Shown here: positions 37,071-46,484 of the stretch, piece after piece
How the letters are laid out: every line of letters begins with the position of its first letter
How positions within the stretch are numbered: the stretch's first letter is position 1
Origin: JAMOAD01 sp023621955
GTDB lineage: Bacteria > Acidobacteriota > Aminicenantia > JAMOAD01
Length of the DNA: 64,000 nucleotides
Direction of reading: 5' to 3'
NCBI GenBank assembly: GCA_035403085.1
Contig: DAONEM010000007.1
Location: 6,173-70,172, forward strand
The notes under the pieces: generated by a model
What the model was told of the DNA's origin: nothing
Database searches by the model: none
What the model saw: only the letters and a program-made list of their open reading frames with translations
Made by a program: the position numbers and the translations under genes

Positions 37071-38315
37071 GTGAAGAGAGACGAGATCTTCCACCATGTG
37101 GAGAGCCTTCGAGAGGAGATGGTTGAGCTTCAAAAGGAGCTGACCCGTCGTCCCGCCCTGGGGCCCGAAAGCGGCGGCCAAGGGGAGAAAGAGAAGGCCG
37201 ACTTTCTGAAGGCCTGGATCGTTCAGAATCTGAAAAAGGCGGAGGTCCAGGAGTTCAACGCCCCGGATCCCAGGGTGCCCTGCGGCTACAGGCCGAACCT
37301 CATCGTTTTCTATCCGGGCAAAGACTCCAAGCGAACCCTCTGGGTCATGAGCCACATGGACGTGGTCCCCTCCGGGGACTTGGAACAGTGGAAGCACAAC
37401 CCCTTTGAGGCATGGGTGGAAGACGGCAAGATCTTCGGACGTGGAGTGGAAGACAACCAACAGGAGATGGTCGCCTCCCTGGCCGCCCTCCAGACTCTGG
37501 AGAGGCTCGATCTGACTCCTCCCGACCGGATTGGAATCGTCCTTGTCTCCGACGAGGAGACTGGTTCGGAACACGGGATACGTCACATCCTCAAGGTGGC
37601 CCCAAAGCTTTTCAAGCCCCAAGATCTGATCGTTGTCCCCGATGCGGGGAGTCAGGAGGGAATCTACATAGAGGTTGCGGAAAAATCCATCCTTTGGATC
37701 CGGTTTACGGTCCACGGGAAGCAGACCCACGCCTCGACACCCGATCTGGGCGTGAACGCCAGGAAAGCTTCCGCCTACCTCACCGTCAGGCTCTGCGAGA
37801 CGCTGGCCAAGAGGTTCCCCGCCTCAAACCCCCTCTTCGACCCTCCCCTATCGACCTTCGAACCGACAAAGGTTCAGGCCAATGTCCCCAACATCAACAC
37901 CATTCCCGGAGAAGAGGTCTTCTACTTCGATTGTAGGGTTCTTCCCGAGTATCCTCTGAAAGAGGTCACCGCGGTGATCGACGAGGTCGTTCGTTCCGTG
38001 GAGAGAGACTTCACCGTCTCCGTGGAGATGGACTACCCTCAGAGGGAGGAGGCCGCGCCCCCGACTCCCGAAGACGCCCCCGTGATCAAGAGGCTCTCCC
38101 GAGCGGTCAGGAGCGTCCTGAAAGAGAAGACGAAGACGATCGGAATCGGCGGGGGTACCGTGGCGGCCGTCTTCCGCAAGGCCGGCCTGAACGCGGCGGT
38201 ATGGGCGAAGCAGGACGAGTTGGCCCACGAACCCAACGAATATTCTGTGATCGACAACATGGTGGACGACGCCAAGGTCTATGTGGACTTCTTCCTCCAT
38301 GAGGAGAGGGAGTGA
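37071..38315 (+). CDS. M20-family metallopeptidase (ArgE/DapE/ACY1 type)
   Basis: M20 enzymes use two zinc ions to cleave amide bonds of small N-acyl amino acids or peptides. The 414-residue protein has the metal ligands in SHMDVVPSGD, RGVEDNQQE, SDEETGSEHG and VVPDAG, and a late His in AHEPNEYS. The exact substrate is not evident. The GTG start is chosen because AGGAGG lies four bases upstream; an ATG at 37041 in the same frame overlaps the promoter. It overlaps cutA by 4 bases. Confidence 0.88.
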   Translation: MKRDEIFHHVESLREEMVELQKELTRRPALGPESGGQGEKEKADFLKAWIVQNLKKAEVQEFNAPDPRVPCGYRPNLIVFYPGKDSKRTLWVMSHMDVVPSGDLEQWKHNPFEAWVEDGKIFGRGVEDNQQEMVASLAALQTLERLDLTPPDRIGIVLVSDEETGSEHGIRHILKVAPKLFKPQDLIVVPDAGSQEGIYIEVAEKSILWIRFTVHGKQTHASTPDLGVNARKASAYLTVRLCETLAKRFPASNPLFDPPLSTFEPTKVQANVPNINTIPGEEVFYFDCRVLPEYPLKEVTAVIDEVVRSVERDFTVSVEMDYPQREEAAPPTPEDAPVIKRLSRAVRSVLKEKTKTIGIGGGTVAAVFRKAGLNAAVWAKQDELAHEPNEYSVIDNMVDDAKVYVDFFLHEERE

Positions 38316-38638
38316 AGGTCGTCCTAGGCATGGTGACCGTTCCTTCAAGAGAGGTCGGGGAGAGGCTCTCCTCTCTCCTTGTCGAGAGAGGCCTGGCCGC
38401 CTGTGTCTCCCTTCTCCCCTCCCTGGTCTCCACCTACCGGTGGAGAGGGAAAGTGGAACGGGAGGAGGAGCTTCTTCTCCTCATCAAGACCAGGGGAGAG
38501 AGGGTCGAAGAGCTACGGCTCGCCTTGAAGGAGAACCACCCCTACGAAGTCCCGGAGATGCTCTTTTTTGACGCCCACAGCGTCTTCCCCCCCTATCTGG
38601 AGTGGGTCGCCGCTAACACCGGAGGAAATAATGAATAA
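38312..38638 (+). CDS. cutA: CutA1 divalent-cation tolerance-type protein
   Basis: CutA1 is a small trimeric protein linked to copper tolerance in E. coli, with a debated function. The 108-residue protein shows TVPSREVGERLSSLLVERGLAACV near the start, STYRWRGKVE and the closing HPYEVPEMLFFDA, all family marks. It starts on a GTGA overlap with the M20 gene and overlaps the next gene by 8 bases. Confidence 0.93.
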   Translation: MKVVLGMVTVPSREVGERLSSLLVERGLAACVSLLPSLVSTYRWRGKVEREEELLLLIKTRGERVEELRLALKENHPYEVPEMLFFDAHSVFPPYLEWVAANTGGNNE

Positions 38639-39269
38639 GAAAGCCCTCTTTCTGCTCCTGTTTCTCTCGCTTCCCCTCTCTCTCTCCGCCCTCCACCTGA
38701 ACCTGAAGGTCGGGATGGGCGGGCACAGGTACAGCCTCTACGATGTCAACTACTACAAGAGGAACCTCACCAAATGGGACCCACTCTACGGAGCCACGGT
38801 GGAGCTGAACTTCTCCCGGGCCTTCGCCCTGGAGACGGGGGCGTACCTCAAGAAGTACAGGGGGGACGTGGAGTTAAGGTTTACGGATTCCACCACCGGA
38901 TACATCTATAAATACAAATCCAAGTTCGATACCAAGTACGTCTCCGTTCCGATCCTCTTCAAAACCTACTTTCTGAGCGAAGAGATCTCCCCCTTCCTGC
39001 TCTTCGGAGTGAACCTGGACTTCTACAAGTCCCACAAGTACGGGGAAGAGAACAAGAACAAGATCGTCATCGGACCCTTCGACGGAGAGTTCAAGAAACA
39101 GGCGACCTTCATGGTCATCGGGATCGGAAGCCTTCTCTTTCCCGACACGGCCAACATTCAGGCGGAGATTCACTACACCAGAAGCCTCAACAAGCTCTAC
39201 GAGCTGGGGAAGAACAACGGGAACATCAAGACCGGAGGCTTTGAGTTCATCTTTTCCAAGAGATTTTAA
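38631..39269 (+). CDS. Small outer-membrane beta-barrel protein
   Basis: The 212-residue precursor has a signal peptide with a hydrophobic core and probable cleavage after SALSA or similar. The mature part alternates hydrophobic and polar residues typical of an 8-strand barrel, opening LHLNLKVGMGGHRYSLYD and ending FEFIFSKRF with a terminal Phe, the signal for barrel assembly. It resembles PorT/OmpX-like proteins in layout only. GGAGG lies six bases before the ATG. Confidence 0.75.
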   Translation: MNKKALFLLLFLSLPLSLSALHLNLKVGMGGHRYSLYDVNYYKRNLTKWDPLYGATVELNFSRAFALETGAYLKKYRGDVELRFTDSTTGYIYKYKSKFDTKYVSVPILFKTYFLSEEISPFLLFGVNLDFYKSHKYGEENKNKIVIGPFDGEFKKQATFMVIGIGSLLFPDTANIQAEIHYTRSLNKLYELGKNNGNIKTGGFEFIFSKRF

Positions 39270-39270
39270 C

Positions 39271-39293
39271 GGGAGGGCCCTTCCTTCCCTCCC
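39271..39293 (+). other. Hairpin between barrel and Yip1 genes
   Basis: GGGAGGG (39271-39277) and CCCTCCC (39287-39293) form a 7-bp stem with a 9-base loop just after the barrel gene stop. No T-run follows, so termination would be partial at best. Confidence 0.3.
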
Positions 39294-39308
39294 TCTAAGG
39301 AGGAGTCC

Positions 39309-40001
39309 ATGGGAGAAGCTTTCGCATCTGTTTTCAAGATCTTTACGGAGCCGGGGAAGGTCATGGCGCAGGCGGCCTCGGAGAAGAGGTTCTGGATCCC
39401 TCTGACCATGATCGTCCTCTTGACGACTCTTTTCGCCCCCTTTTCGGCGCCTATTCTCCACAAGGACCAGATCTCCATGATGGAGAAGAGTCCTGAGATG
39501 ATATCCAAGATCCCCGCCGAAAAGTGGGAGGAGATGAAGGCCTACAACGCCAAGAAAGCGATTCCCATGAACATCCTGCGCGGTCTCTTCATCATCCCCA
39601 TCGCCCTTCTCTTCGTCGCCGGGTTGACGAACTTCGCCGCCACCCTCTCGGGGGTGGAGATCAACTTCTCCCAGGCCTTTTCGATGACGGTCTTTTCGAG
39701 CCTGGTGGACTTCTTCTGGGGGGGGTTGGTACTTAACCTACTGGCCCTCTGGAAGGGGAGCTTCTTCTTGGTGGCGACCAACTTCACCCTCTTCGCTCCG
39801 AACCTGGAGATTACCTCCAAACTTTTCCGGGCCCTCTCGGCCTTCGATTTCTTCAACATCGCCAGCTACGTCCTCCTGGGGATGGGGCTGGCCTCTCTTC
39901 CCAAGGGATCGCCCAAGAAGGCCTTCTTCTCGGTTCTTCCTGTCTATCTGGTCCGAGTTGCTGCCATTGTCGTTCCCGCCATGATCTTCACGATGAAGTA
40001 A
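39309..40001 (+). CDS. Yip1-domain membrane protein
   Basis: The 230-residue inner-membrane protein has about five to six hydrophobic segments (near 30-48, 95-115, 125-150, 185-200, 208-227) and matches the Yip1 family layout, including a start like FKIFTEPGKVM where the family has a short amphipathic helix. Function in bacteria is unknown; several relatives sit near transport or secretion genes. AAGGAGG lies before the ATG. It is transcribed with the barrel gene and the kinase. Confidence 0.75.
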   Translation: MGEAFASVFKIFTEPGKVMAQAASEKRFWIPLTMIVLLTTLFAPFSAPILHKDQISMMEKSPEMISKIPAEKWEEMKAYNAKKAIPMNILRGLFIIPIALLFVAGLTNFAATLSGVEINFSQAFSMTVFSSLVDFFWGGLVLNLLALWKGSFFLVATNFTLFAPNLEITSKLFRALSAFDFFNIASYVLLGMGLASLPKGSPKKAFFSVLPVYLVRVAAIVVPAMIFTMK

Positions 40002-40055
40002 AGAAAGAGCGTCCTGTCTTCTCCCTGGGGAGGGGGAAGGCAAAGGGGGTTGCGG

Positions 40056-43000
40056 TTGAAAAGGGCAAAGGAGTCCTCTCCTGGAGCCGTAAAAAGAAAG
40101 GGCCTCCTGGTTTGGGCGCTCTTCCTCTGCCTCTGCCTGGGAGCGGTGGATGCGCTCTGGGTCCGTGCCTTTTTGATGGGTCTGGAGGAAGAAGGGAGAG
40201 GGTATGTGCGAACCTTCTCTGCCCTCTTCGAAGGGGAGTCCCAAGCGCCTCTGAACTACACGCCCCTCTTCCCCACCCGGAAGGGGCCACGTCTCCCCGG
40301 GCGTTCCCAGGAGGAGCTCCTCCGTTGCGCTTCCGGTTTCTGGAAAGGGGGGACCCTCTTCCTCTGCCCCTCCTCTGAGGGGGGAGAGAAACAACTCTGG
40401 TGGAGGTCGGAAGGGGGAACCTTCAGACCTCTCTCCTCCCTCTGGGCCTTCCTCGGGAGGGAGGGGGTCCGTCTGATCTCCTCCTCCGTCCAAGAGAAGA
40501 GAACCGGATTCGCCCTCAACCCCCTCAGGGTTTCCCTCTCGCTGAGGATGGAGGGGACCCCCTGGTCCCTCCTTCTGGAAAGGAGGATCCTTCCCTTCCT
40601 CTGGCCTCTACTTCTGCTCGACCTTCTCCTCTCCGCTCTCCTTCTGGCCTTTGTCTCCCTTCAGCGAAGGGAGGGGGTTAAGAATACGGAGAAGGATCTG
40701 GTTCAGCGGCTGGTCAAGTTGAAAGAGGCTCTTCTGGCAGGAGAGGAGAGGGATCTCGGGGGGGGGCAGCAGGGGCGGGGCCTTCGTTTTCAGGAGCTGG
40801 AGAAGTGGATCAAGGAGGTGGGGACCTTCTTCGGTGAGCTTCAGCGAAGCCATCGGGAGAAGAGTCGCACCGCGTACCTCTCCAGGGCCTTCTCCGACTC
40901 CTCCTCCACCTTTCAGATCGTTTTGAACAACGAACTCAAGGTGGAGACCTTCAACAAGAGCGCAACCCTCTTGTTGGGCTTCTCCCTCAAGAAGGGGGTC
41001 CCATGGACTGCCATTTCCCTCTTGGCCCCTTTGAGAGAGGCTCTGGAGGGAGCCTTGGAAGAAAACAGACGCTTCTTCTTCCCCAAGATGGTCCTTCCCG
41101 GGGTCGAGGAGAACGGCGGCCTCTTCAGGGTCCACGTGATCCCTCTCAACGACGAGACAGGGAGAACCCTTCTCCTCATGGGGGAGGAGATCACCGCGGA
41201 AGCAGAACTGGAGAGACGTTGGGAGGGTGTTTTCTCAGGGCCCAGGAGCCGCTACCTGATCCTGTCCAAGAGTGGGGAGATTCTCGAGGTTGGGGCGAAG
41301 GTTCCAGAGCTTCTTGGCAAAGCCCTCTCCGAGCTCAAGGGGTCGAACCTCTCCCTCTTCATCGGCGACAGGGGAGAGGAGCTCCTGCGCGAGGTTGCCT
41401 CGCGAAGGTTCTTCTCCCTCTGCCAGAACGGGTACGAGTGGTTCTTCTCTCTTCTTGAGCGGGAGGGGCTGAACCCCCTGATTCTGGCGGAGGTCTGTTC
41501 TCTGGAACAGGAGAAGAAGAAGAGAGTCCTGGAGGAGAGGACCCACCGTTTGGAGAAGATCGGAGGTGCCTTGGTGGAGCTTCTCTCCACTTCAGAACAG
41601 GAGGGACCGCGCCGTTTCCTGAGGTTTCTCCGAAGCGCGCTCGATCCCGAAGAGTGGGATTCGGCTTCCCTTTGGGAGATTCAGGGTGGGAGGATCACCC
41701 TCTCCGGGAGGGATGACTACAGGCCCAAGAACATCATCCGGGAGAAGGAGATGCCCAAGGAGAAGCCTCTCGAGCCGGTGGACGTTCATCCCTGGCCGGA
41801 GCTCTTCTTCCAGGGTCGGCCCTACTTCCTGAACCTCAAGAACGCCTCCCCCAAGGAGAGGTCTTTCCTGGAACGGTGGGGCCTGAAGAGTTGGTTCTGT
41901 GTCCCGCTCCTGAGGGGCGGAGAGGTCCTAGGGGCCTTCGAGCTGAGGAACTATACCGACCTTGGGCAAGAACCTCTCTCGGAGCAGGGCTCCTGGGAGA
42001 GAGTCGTCTCCCTCTTGGGGGCCGTCTTGGAGCTGGACCGGTTGAAGAGGGAGATTCGGGAGAGCCGTCAGAACTACCTCGGCCTCTTCGACAGAATCGA
42101 GGGAGGCGTCTACCTCGTGGACCCCGAGAAGATGCGCCTTCTCTACGTCAACCCCTTCTGGGGAATCGATCCGGCCCTCTTCGAGGGGAGCCCTTGCCAT
42201 AAGCTTCTTTACGGAAGAGAGGAGATCTGCCCCTTCTGCCTGCTTCCCTCCGGGAAAGGAAGGGAGGGAGCGGTCTCTCTGGAGTATGAAGACCAGGAGA
42301 AGGAGCGCTTTTTTCAGGTGAGCCAGAAGATCGTCGAGCTTCCCGGAGCGGGGGACGCCCTTCTCTCGCTCTCCATGGACATCACCGAACAGAAGCTCTA
42401 CCAGAAGAAGGTCAAGCTCTCCCAGAAGATGGAGGTCGTCGGACAGCTGGCCGGTGGCTTCGCCCACGATTTCAACAACATCTTGGCCGGAATGTCCGGC
42501 AACCTTCAGATGATCGAACTGGCCAAGGAGAGGGAAAAGGTGGACCTCTACGTCTCCAGGCTCAAGGGGATCACCGAGAAGGCGGCCTCCCTGGTCCATC
42601 AGATTCTCTCCTTCTCCCGGGAGCAGGGGATCGAGAAGAGAAGGGAGAACCTCTCCAAGATCCTGGACGAAACCGTGGAGATGGCCAGGCACTCCGTTCC
42701 CAGACGCATCCTTCTAGAGAAGGCCGTCAAGGAGGGGCTGGAGGTGGAGGGGGACAGCAACCAGCTGATGCAGATCTTTCTCAACCTCATCATCAACGCC
42801 CGGGACGCCCTGGAGTGCTCCTCCTCGGAAGTTCCGACCATCACGGTCACGCTGACCGCCAGGACGTTGGGGCCCCAAGAGCGGAAGAAGACCGGCCTCT
42901 CCAAGGGGAAGTACGCCCTCCTGGAGGTTGGGGACAACGGGTGTGGCATTGAAGAGTCGATTCGGGACAAGATCTTCGTCCCCTTCTTTACGACTAAGAA

Positions 43001-43601
43001 GAGGAGCGGAGACAAGGGGACGGGCCTCGGCCTCTCCATCGCCTACAGGGTCGTGAGGCTTCACGACGGGTGGATCGATTTCACCTCCCGCCAGGGACAG
43101 GGGACGGTCTTCTCTGTCTACCTTCCCTTGGCCGGAAAGGAGAGCCCCCGAGAGGAGCCGAAGCGGATACTCTCCCAAGACGGTCTTCGCGACTTGACCG
43201 GGGCCTTCCGGGGCACGGCCCTGATCGTCGACGACGAGGACTCCCTTCGAGAGGTTGAGAAAGAGCTTCTGGAGATGATGGGTTTCGAGGTGGCGGAGAC
43301 CGACAACGGAAGGGACGGATGGGAGGTCCTCAAGAACAACACCATTGACTTGATGCTCCTCGACTGGGTCATGCCCGGGATGAACGGAGAGGAGATTCTT
43401 GACAAACTTCGGGAACATCCCGAGGTCAAGACGAAGGTCCTCGTTGTCACCGGTGTGTTGGGGGATGAGATCGAGGGGGTCGCCTACCAGAAGGGCGCCG
43501 CCGAAGTCATTCAGAAACCCTTCTCCCTCGACTTCCTTGCCTCCCGAATCCGCCATGTCTTGGGGGGTGAAGGCGCCGTCAGAGGACAGGGGTCCCAGTG
43601 A
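40056..43601 (+). CDS. Hybrid sensor histidine kinase
   Basis: The protein has about 1181 residues. A membrane segment at about 14-34 and another at about 175-200 flank a periplasmic region. Then come a PAS-like region (about 285-385), a second weak PAS, a GAF-like domain (about 510-660) and a PAS with the cysteines CPFC (about 670-770). A HisKA domain with the phospho-His in FAHDFNN lies near 803, followed by an ATPase domain with DNGCGI and GTGLGLS. A C-terminal receiver has DDED and the phospho-Asp near 1102 (LLDWVMPG). It would autophosphorylate and pass phosphate to its own receiver; the output partner is not seen. A TTG at 40056 is preferred because AAAGGGGG lies six bases before it; a TTG at 40050 is possible. 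Confidence 0.88.
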   Translation: MKRAKESSPGAVKRKGLLVWALFLCLCLGAVDALWVRAFLMGLEEEGRGYVRTFSALFEGESQAPLNYTPLFPTRKGPRLPGRSQEELLRCASGFWKGGTLFLCPSSEGGEKQLWWRSEGGTFRPLSSLWAFLGREGVRLISSSVQEKRTGFALNPLRVSLSLRMEGTPWSLLLERRILPFLWPLLLLDLLLSALLLAFVSLQRREGVKNTEKDLVQRLVKLKEALLAGEERDLGGGQQGRGLRFQELEKWIKEVGTFFGELQRSHREKSRTAYLSRAFSDSSSTFQIVLNNELKVETFNKSATLLLGFSLKKGVPWTAISLLAPLREALEGALEENRRFFFPKMVLPGVEENGGLFRVHVIPLNDETGRTLLLMGEEITAEAELERRWEGVFSGPRSRYLILSKSGEILEVGAKVPELLGKALSELKGSNLSLFIGDRGEELLREVASRRFFSLCQNGYEWFFSLLEREGLNPLILAEVCSLEQEKKKRVLEERTHRLEKIGGALVELLSTSEQEGPRRFLRFLRSALDPEEWDSASLWEIQGGRITLSGRDDYRPKNIIREKEMPKEKPLEPVDVHPWPELFFQGRPYFLNLKNASPKERSFLERWGLKSWFCVPLLRGGEVLGAFELRNYTDLGQEPLSEQGSWERVVSLLGAVLELDRLKREIRESRQNYLGLFDRIEGGVYLVDPEKMRLLYVNPFWGIDPALFEGSPCHKLLYGREEICPFCLLPSGKGREGAVSLEYEDQEKERFFQVSQKIVELPGAGDALLSLSMDITEQKLYQKKVKLSQKMEVVGQLAGGFAHDFNNILAGMSGNLQMIELAKEREKVDLYVSRLKGITEKAASLVHQILSFSREQGIEKRRENLSKILDETVEMARHSVPRRILLEKAVKEGLEVEGDSNQLMQIFLNLIINARDALECSSSEVPTITVTLTARTLGPQERKKTGLSKGKYALLEVGDNGCGIEESIRDKIFVPFFTTKKRSGDKGTGLGLSIAYRVVRLHDGWIDFTSRQGQGTVFSVYLPLAGKESPREEPKRILSQDGLRDLTGAFRGTALIVDDEDSLREVEKELLEMMGFEVAETDNGRDGWEVLKNNTIDLMLLDWVMPGMNGEEILDKLREHPEVKTKVLVVTGVLGDEIEGVAYQKGAAEVIQKPFSLDFLASRIRHVLGGEGAVRGQGSQ

Positions 43602-43674
43602 TTCCCGGTCAAGAGCCTTCTCGGGCGAAGAGACTCCGGCGAAGCCTTTTTCTCGAGAGTTCGTAAGGGGGGGG

Positions 43675-46314
43675 TTACTCCCTGCTTCGGGAGTAGATCT
43701 CCAGGAGCTTTTGAAGAAGCTCCAAGGCCTTCATCGGCGTCGTACTATTAACGTCGATTCCCTCAAGCAGTTCTGATGCCTCAGAGGGCCAGACCTCACG
43801 CACCTGGGGCGCGATCTCCCTGGCAGGGGGGGCGAAGAGGGTCGGCCCGTTTCGGCCCTCTTGACGTTTCTTCCTTTGGGAGAGCCAGTCTTCCTTCTCC
43901 ATGGAGAGGAGGAGCTCCCGGGCCCTCTTGACGACGTCCGAAGGAAGCCCCGCCAACTTGGCCACGTCGACGCCGAAACTCTGATCCGAAGGCCCCTCAA
44001 GGATTCTGTAGAGGAAGGTGATTCCCGAGCTTCCCTTCTTCACGGAGATATGGTAGTTGACGATCCGGGAGAGATACTCGTCCAAGACCGTCAGCTGGTG
44101 GTAATGGGTCGCGAAGAGGGTCTTAGGCCTGAACTTTCCGTTGCTGTGAAGGTACTCGAGGAGAGACCAGGCGATGGCCATTCCGTCGTAGGTCGACGTC
44201 CCGCGGCCGATTTCGTCCAATAAGACGAGACTGGAAGAGGTGGCGTTCTGGAGGATGTTGGCGGTCTCCACCATCTCCACCATGAAGGTGGATTGTCCGG
44301 AGGCGAGGTAGTCGGAGGCGCCGATACGGGTGAAGATTCTGTCGATCAGGCCCACCTTGGCGGCATCGGCGGGAACGAAGCTCCCCATCTGGGCCATCAG
44401 AACGATGAGGGCCGTCTGCCGGAGGAAGGTGGACTTTCCTCCCATGTTGGGGCCGGTGAGGATGATGATCTGCTCCCTGTTCGATTCCAGGTAGGCATCG
44501 TTGGGCACGAAGGGGTGAGGGTTCAGCCTCTCGACGATGGGATGGCGGCCCTGAACGATCTCCAGGACATCCCCCTCCACGACGATGGGCCGTTTGTACT
44601 TGTTCCTGACCGCCGCGTTGGCGAGGGAGAGGAGTGCGTCGAGGCTGGCCAGGGCCTGGGCGCTCTTCAGAATCCTGCCGTTGTGGACCTTCAGCTCCGA
44701 CCGCAGTTCCAGGAAGAGCCTGTGTTCCAGCTTCTTGATCTTCTCTTCCGCTCCGAGAACGGTCTCCTCGAACTCTCTCAGCTTCTGGGAGACGAACCTC
44801 TCGGCGTTCACCAGGGTCTGCTTGCGGAAGTAGTCCGTCGGGAGCGTTCTGTTCTTGAGGGACGCCTTGGAGATCTCGATGTAGAAGCCGAAGATCTTGT
44901 TGAAGCCGACTCTGAGGGAGGAAATCTGGGTGCGTTCCCTCTCCTCCTCTTCGAGACGGGAGATCTCCTCTTTCCCCGAATGGGCCAGGTGCCGAAGTTC
45001 GTCCAGCTCCTGGTTGTACCCCTCCCTGAAGACCCCACCGTCGGTAAAGATCAAGGGGGGGGAGTCGGCCAGGGCCCTCTCGATCTTCTCCCTCAGATCC
45101 TCCAGGGGGTCGACCTCTTGGAGGGAACTCTTGAGAAGAAGGCTTTCTGCCTGTTCCGCCCGGGAGGAGAGGGAGGGAAGGGAGTGGAAGGAGGAGGCCA
45201 GAGCGGCCAAATCCCGCGGCGAGGCGGTCTCGGAGGAGAGCTTCGTCGACAGCCGATCAAGGTCGTAGATTCCCTTCAGCTCCTCCCGGAGCTCCTCCCG
45301 AAGTCGGGTCTTCTTCGTGGACTCCTCGACCGCGTCGAGCCTGGCGTTGATGAGAGAGGTGTTGAAGAGAGGCCGAAGAAGCCACTCTTTGAGCCTTCTC
45401 GCCCCCATGGGAGTCACCGTCTGGTCAATGACCCAGAAGAGGCTCCCCTCCTTCTCGCCGGTTCTGCTCTCCTTGAAGAGCTCCAGAGTCCGCTGGGTGA
45501 GGGAGTCGAGGATCATGTGGTCCTTTCTCGTGTAGAAGCGGAGCTCTTTCCCCTCAGGAAGGCTTCCCTTCCTCACCTGGGAGAGGTAGTGGGCCATGGA
45601 GCCGGCGGCGGCCAGGACCGTCTCGTTCTGGGAGATGTCCATCTCCCTCAGGGCGGAGAGGTGAAAGCTCTCCTGGAGGAAGAGTCGCCCCTTATCGGCG
45701 TTGAAGGTCCAGGGTTCCAAGGGGGTGATCAGGGGGTGGCAGGAGAGGCTCTCTTCCTGAGGGGCCCACAGGCTTGCCGCGTCAGTGGAGAGGAGGAGCT
45801 CCCGGGGGTTGTAGTTCTCCACCTCCTGGCCCAGGGATGTGTAGGGAGGCGCCTCCTGGGCGCCGGTGGCGAAGGCCTCCCCTGTGGTTAGGTCGAAGGC
45901 GAAGAGTCCCCAACGGTCGCTGTGGAGGGAGAGGGAGAGGAGGAAGATGTTCTCCGGGGAGGATTCGAACTCCAACGCCGTGCCCGGGGTAAGGACCTTG
46001 AGGACCTCCCTGCGGACGACCTTGCGCCCCCCTTCGTTCTCTTCGAACTGCTCGCAGATGGCCACCTTCCGCCCCGCCTCCAGGAGCTTGCGGACGTAGA
46101 GCTCCGCGGCGTGGTAGGGAAAGCCGCACATGGGGATGGGGTTATCCTTGTTCCTGTCCCGGGTGGTGAGGGTGATCTGGAGAATCCGGGAACCTTCGGT
46201 GGCGTCGTCGAAGAAGAGCTCGTAAAAATCTCCCATCCGGAAGAGGAGGATGGAATCCTTGTACTGCTCCTTCGTCTCCAGGTACTGCCTCATTACGGGA
46301 GTGTAGGTTTCCAT
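43675..46314 (-). CDS. mutS: DNA mismatch repair protein MutS
   Basis: MutS recognises mismatched bases and starts repair with MutL. The 879-residue protein has the mismatch-reading FYELF near 31, the Walker A GPNMGGKSTF near 620, Walker B LVLLDEIGRGTSTYDG and an FATHYHQL motif. Length and domain order are those of MutS1. The start lacks a clear ribosome site. It lies 33 bases after tRNA-Ser, and mutS may be read through from the tRNA promoter, as no separate promoter was seen. It converges with the histidine kinase across 73 bases with no clear terminator. Confidence 0.96.
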   Translation of the reverse strand: METYTPVMRQYLETKEQYKDSILLFRMGDFYELFFDDATEGSRILQITLTTRDRNKDNPIPMCGFPYHAAELYVRKLLEAGRKVAICEQFEENEGGRKVVRREVLKVLTPGTALEFESSPENIFLLSLSLHSDRWGLFAFDLTTGEAFATGAQEAPPYTSLGQEVENYNPRELLLSTDAASLWAPQEESLSCHPLITPLEPWTFNADKGRLFLQESFHLSALREMDISQNETVLAAAGSMAHYLSQVRKGSLPEGKELRFYTRKDHMILDSLTQRTLELFKESRTGEKEGSLFWVIDQTVTPMGARRLKEWLLRPLFNTSLINARLDAVEESTKKTRLREELREELKGIYDLDRLSTKLSSETASPRDLAALASSFHSLPSLSSRAEQAESLLLKSSLQEVDPLEDLREKIERALADSPPLIFTDGGVFREGYNQELDELRHLAHSGKEEISRLEEEERERTQISSLRVGFNKIFGFYIEISKASLKNRTLPTDYFRKQTLVNAERFVSQKLREFEETVLGAEEKIKKLEHRLFLELRSELKVHNGRILKSAQALASLDALLSLANAAVRNKYKRPIVVEGDVLEIVQGRHPIVERLNPHPFVPNDAYLESNREQIIILTGPNMGGKSTFLRQTALIVLMAQMGSFVPADAAKVGLIDRIFTRIGASDYLASGQSTFMVEMVETANILQNATSSSLVLLDEIGRGTSTYDGMAIAWSLLEYLHSNGKFRPKTLFATHYHQLTVLDEYLSRIVNYHISVKKGSSGITFLYRILEGPSDQSFGVDVAKLAGLPSDVVKRARELLLSMEKEDWLSQRKKRQEGRNGPTLFAPPAREIAPQVREVWPSEASELLEGIDVNSTTPMKALELLQKLLEIYSRSRE

Positions 46315-46347
46315 AGAGTTTAGGAGCGAGTCTCTGTCGATGGTGTC

Positions 46348-46441
46348 TGGCGGAGAGGGAGGGATTCGAACCCTCGATACCGTTTTTGGACGATATAATC
46401 GCTTAGCAGGCGATCCTGTTCAGCCACTCCAGCACCTCTCC
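46348..46441 (-). tRNA. tRNA-Ser (GCU)
   Basis: Minus strand, 94 bases with encoded CCA. The acceptor pairs GGAGAGG with CCTCTCC, the anticodon stem is ATCGC/GCGAT around loop CTGCTAA with anticodon GCT, and the T-arm has GGTTCGAATCC. A long variable arm (TATCGTCC...GGTATCG region) confirms Ser class II. It reads AGC and AGU codons. Confidence 0.96.
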
Positions 46442-46455
46442 ACGGGCAAGAGAAA

Positions 46456-46484
46456 TGTATACAGGAAAACGGGACAAAAATCAA
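46456..46484 (-). promoter_or_regulatory. Sigma70 promoter for tRNA-Ser
   Basis: Minus strand TTGATT (46484-46479) and TATACA (46461-46456) at 17-base spacing. The -35 overlaps the TGA stop of the upstream SwrB-like gene. Confidence 0.65.

Noticed and set aside
43602..43674. Terminator between the histidine kinase and mutS
   Set aside because: The gap holds direct repeats of GGCGAAG and a short T-run but no convincing hairpin before it.
44293..45891. 532-residue open frame on the plus strand opposite mutS
   Set aside because: Antisense to mutS; low-complexity composition.
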